A stretch of DNA of 64,000 bases from Lotus japonicus (Eukaryota > Streptophyta > Magnoliopsida > Fabales > Fabaceae), in contig NC_080042.1 in assembly GCF_012489685.1 (NCBI RefSeq), positions 3,412,501 through 3,476,500 of the forward strand, read 5' to 3'. Positions 63,990-64,000 of this stretch are shown in pieces (position 1 is the stretch's first letter; the number at the start of each line of letters is the position of its first letter). The position numbers were made by a program, and so were the translations under genes. The notes under the pieces were generated by a model. The model was not told the origin of the DNA. It searched no databases and saw nothing but the letters and a program-made list of their open reading frames with translations.

Positions 63990-64000
63990 TGTAACATCCC
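63990..64000 (+). repeat. Start of another LTR of the same family
   Basis: TGTAACATCCC, identical to the first 11 bases of the left Tekay-3 LTR, appears where the left LTR copy has different sequence. It probably opens a further element nested in the right LTR; only 11 bases are visible. Confidence 0.5.

Larger units (their letters stand above)
38111..64000 (+). mobile_element. Tekay-3: Ty3/gypsy chromovirus with 4-5-kb LTRs, split by a Sirevirus
   Basis: Left LTR 38111-43016, gag-pol 43131-46190 and 58283 onward, polypurine tract 59641-59652 and right LTR from 59653. It lies inside the Tat element (left flank GGTCC at 38106-38110). The coding sequence is one long frame with eleven stops and no frameshift seen. 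By eye the two LTRs differ by a few percent plus indels, clearly older than Tekay-1 and the Sirevirus. The right LTR is itself entered by another LTR start at 63990. Confidence 0.88.

Noticed and set aside
1..64000. CRISPR arrays, bacterial operons, tRNA genes
   Set aside because: None seen; the sequence is plant nuclear DNA and tandem repeats present are minisatellites or microsatellites.

Overview
The window looks like heterochromatic, repeat-packed DNA from a flowering plant, most likely a legume of the inverted-repeat-lacking clade (clover/medick/pea group). Evidence: plant-type Ty3/gypsy chromoviruses, a Sirevirus with an env-like ORF, CACTA and PIF/Harbinger DNA transposons, plant-style short GT-AG introns, and one small two-exon secreted cysteine-rich peptide gene whose last six cysteines are spaced like legume nodule NCR peptides. 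Only that gene (30932-31289) looks like an ordinary host gene. Almost everything else is nested transposable elements. The names Tekay-1, -2 and -3 below are local labels for chromovirus elements that look Tekay/Del-like.

Left nest (1-30114). Tekay-1 (1-8182) is a gutted, non-autonomous element with nearly identical 3.9-kb LTRs, inserted in the gag of Tekay-2 (8183-30114). The 3' LTR of Tekay-2 (12215-30114) is split by a CACTA element (16098-19847, TSD ATT) carrying captured exons of a SNF5/BSH chromatin-remodelling gene plus a Ulp1 (C48) protease fragment. Next comes a PIF/Harbinger transposon (19902-28555, minus strand, transposase plus MYB-like gene). Its MYB exon is split by a solo LTR (22373-26736, TSD CTTGG) of the same family as Tekay-2. 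A 1.5-kb second copy of the CACTA/LTR junction (28556-30067) lies beyond the Harbinger element, so the Harbinger is flanked by large direct repeats.

Middle (30115-33947). AT-rich DNA with the cysteine-rich peptide gene and two diverged copies of a small dispersed repeat.

Right nest (33948-64000). The 5' part of a Tat-lineage Ty3/gypsy element (33948-38110) has a Sirevirus-family solo LTR (34346-35606) in its LTR. It is interrupted by Tekay-3 (38111 to the right edge), which has 4-5-kb LTRs. The left LTR carries a 25S rDNA fragment inside a TA microsatellite. The gag-pol frame of Tekay-3 has eleven stops and no frameshift seen. It is split at a perfect GAGAC target duplication by a young 12.1-kb Sirevirus (46191-58277, minus strand) with gag, pol, an env-like ORF of about 950 codons, multiple polypurine tracts and a separate antisense coiled-coil ORF with its own TATA box and AATAAA.

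How it fits together: the order of insertion can be read from who interrupts whom. Elements with intact target duplications and near-identical LTRs (Tekay-1, the Sirevirus) are recent. Their hosts carry stops, deletions and fill-in DNA. All divergence statements come from reading by eye, not from alignments.
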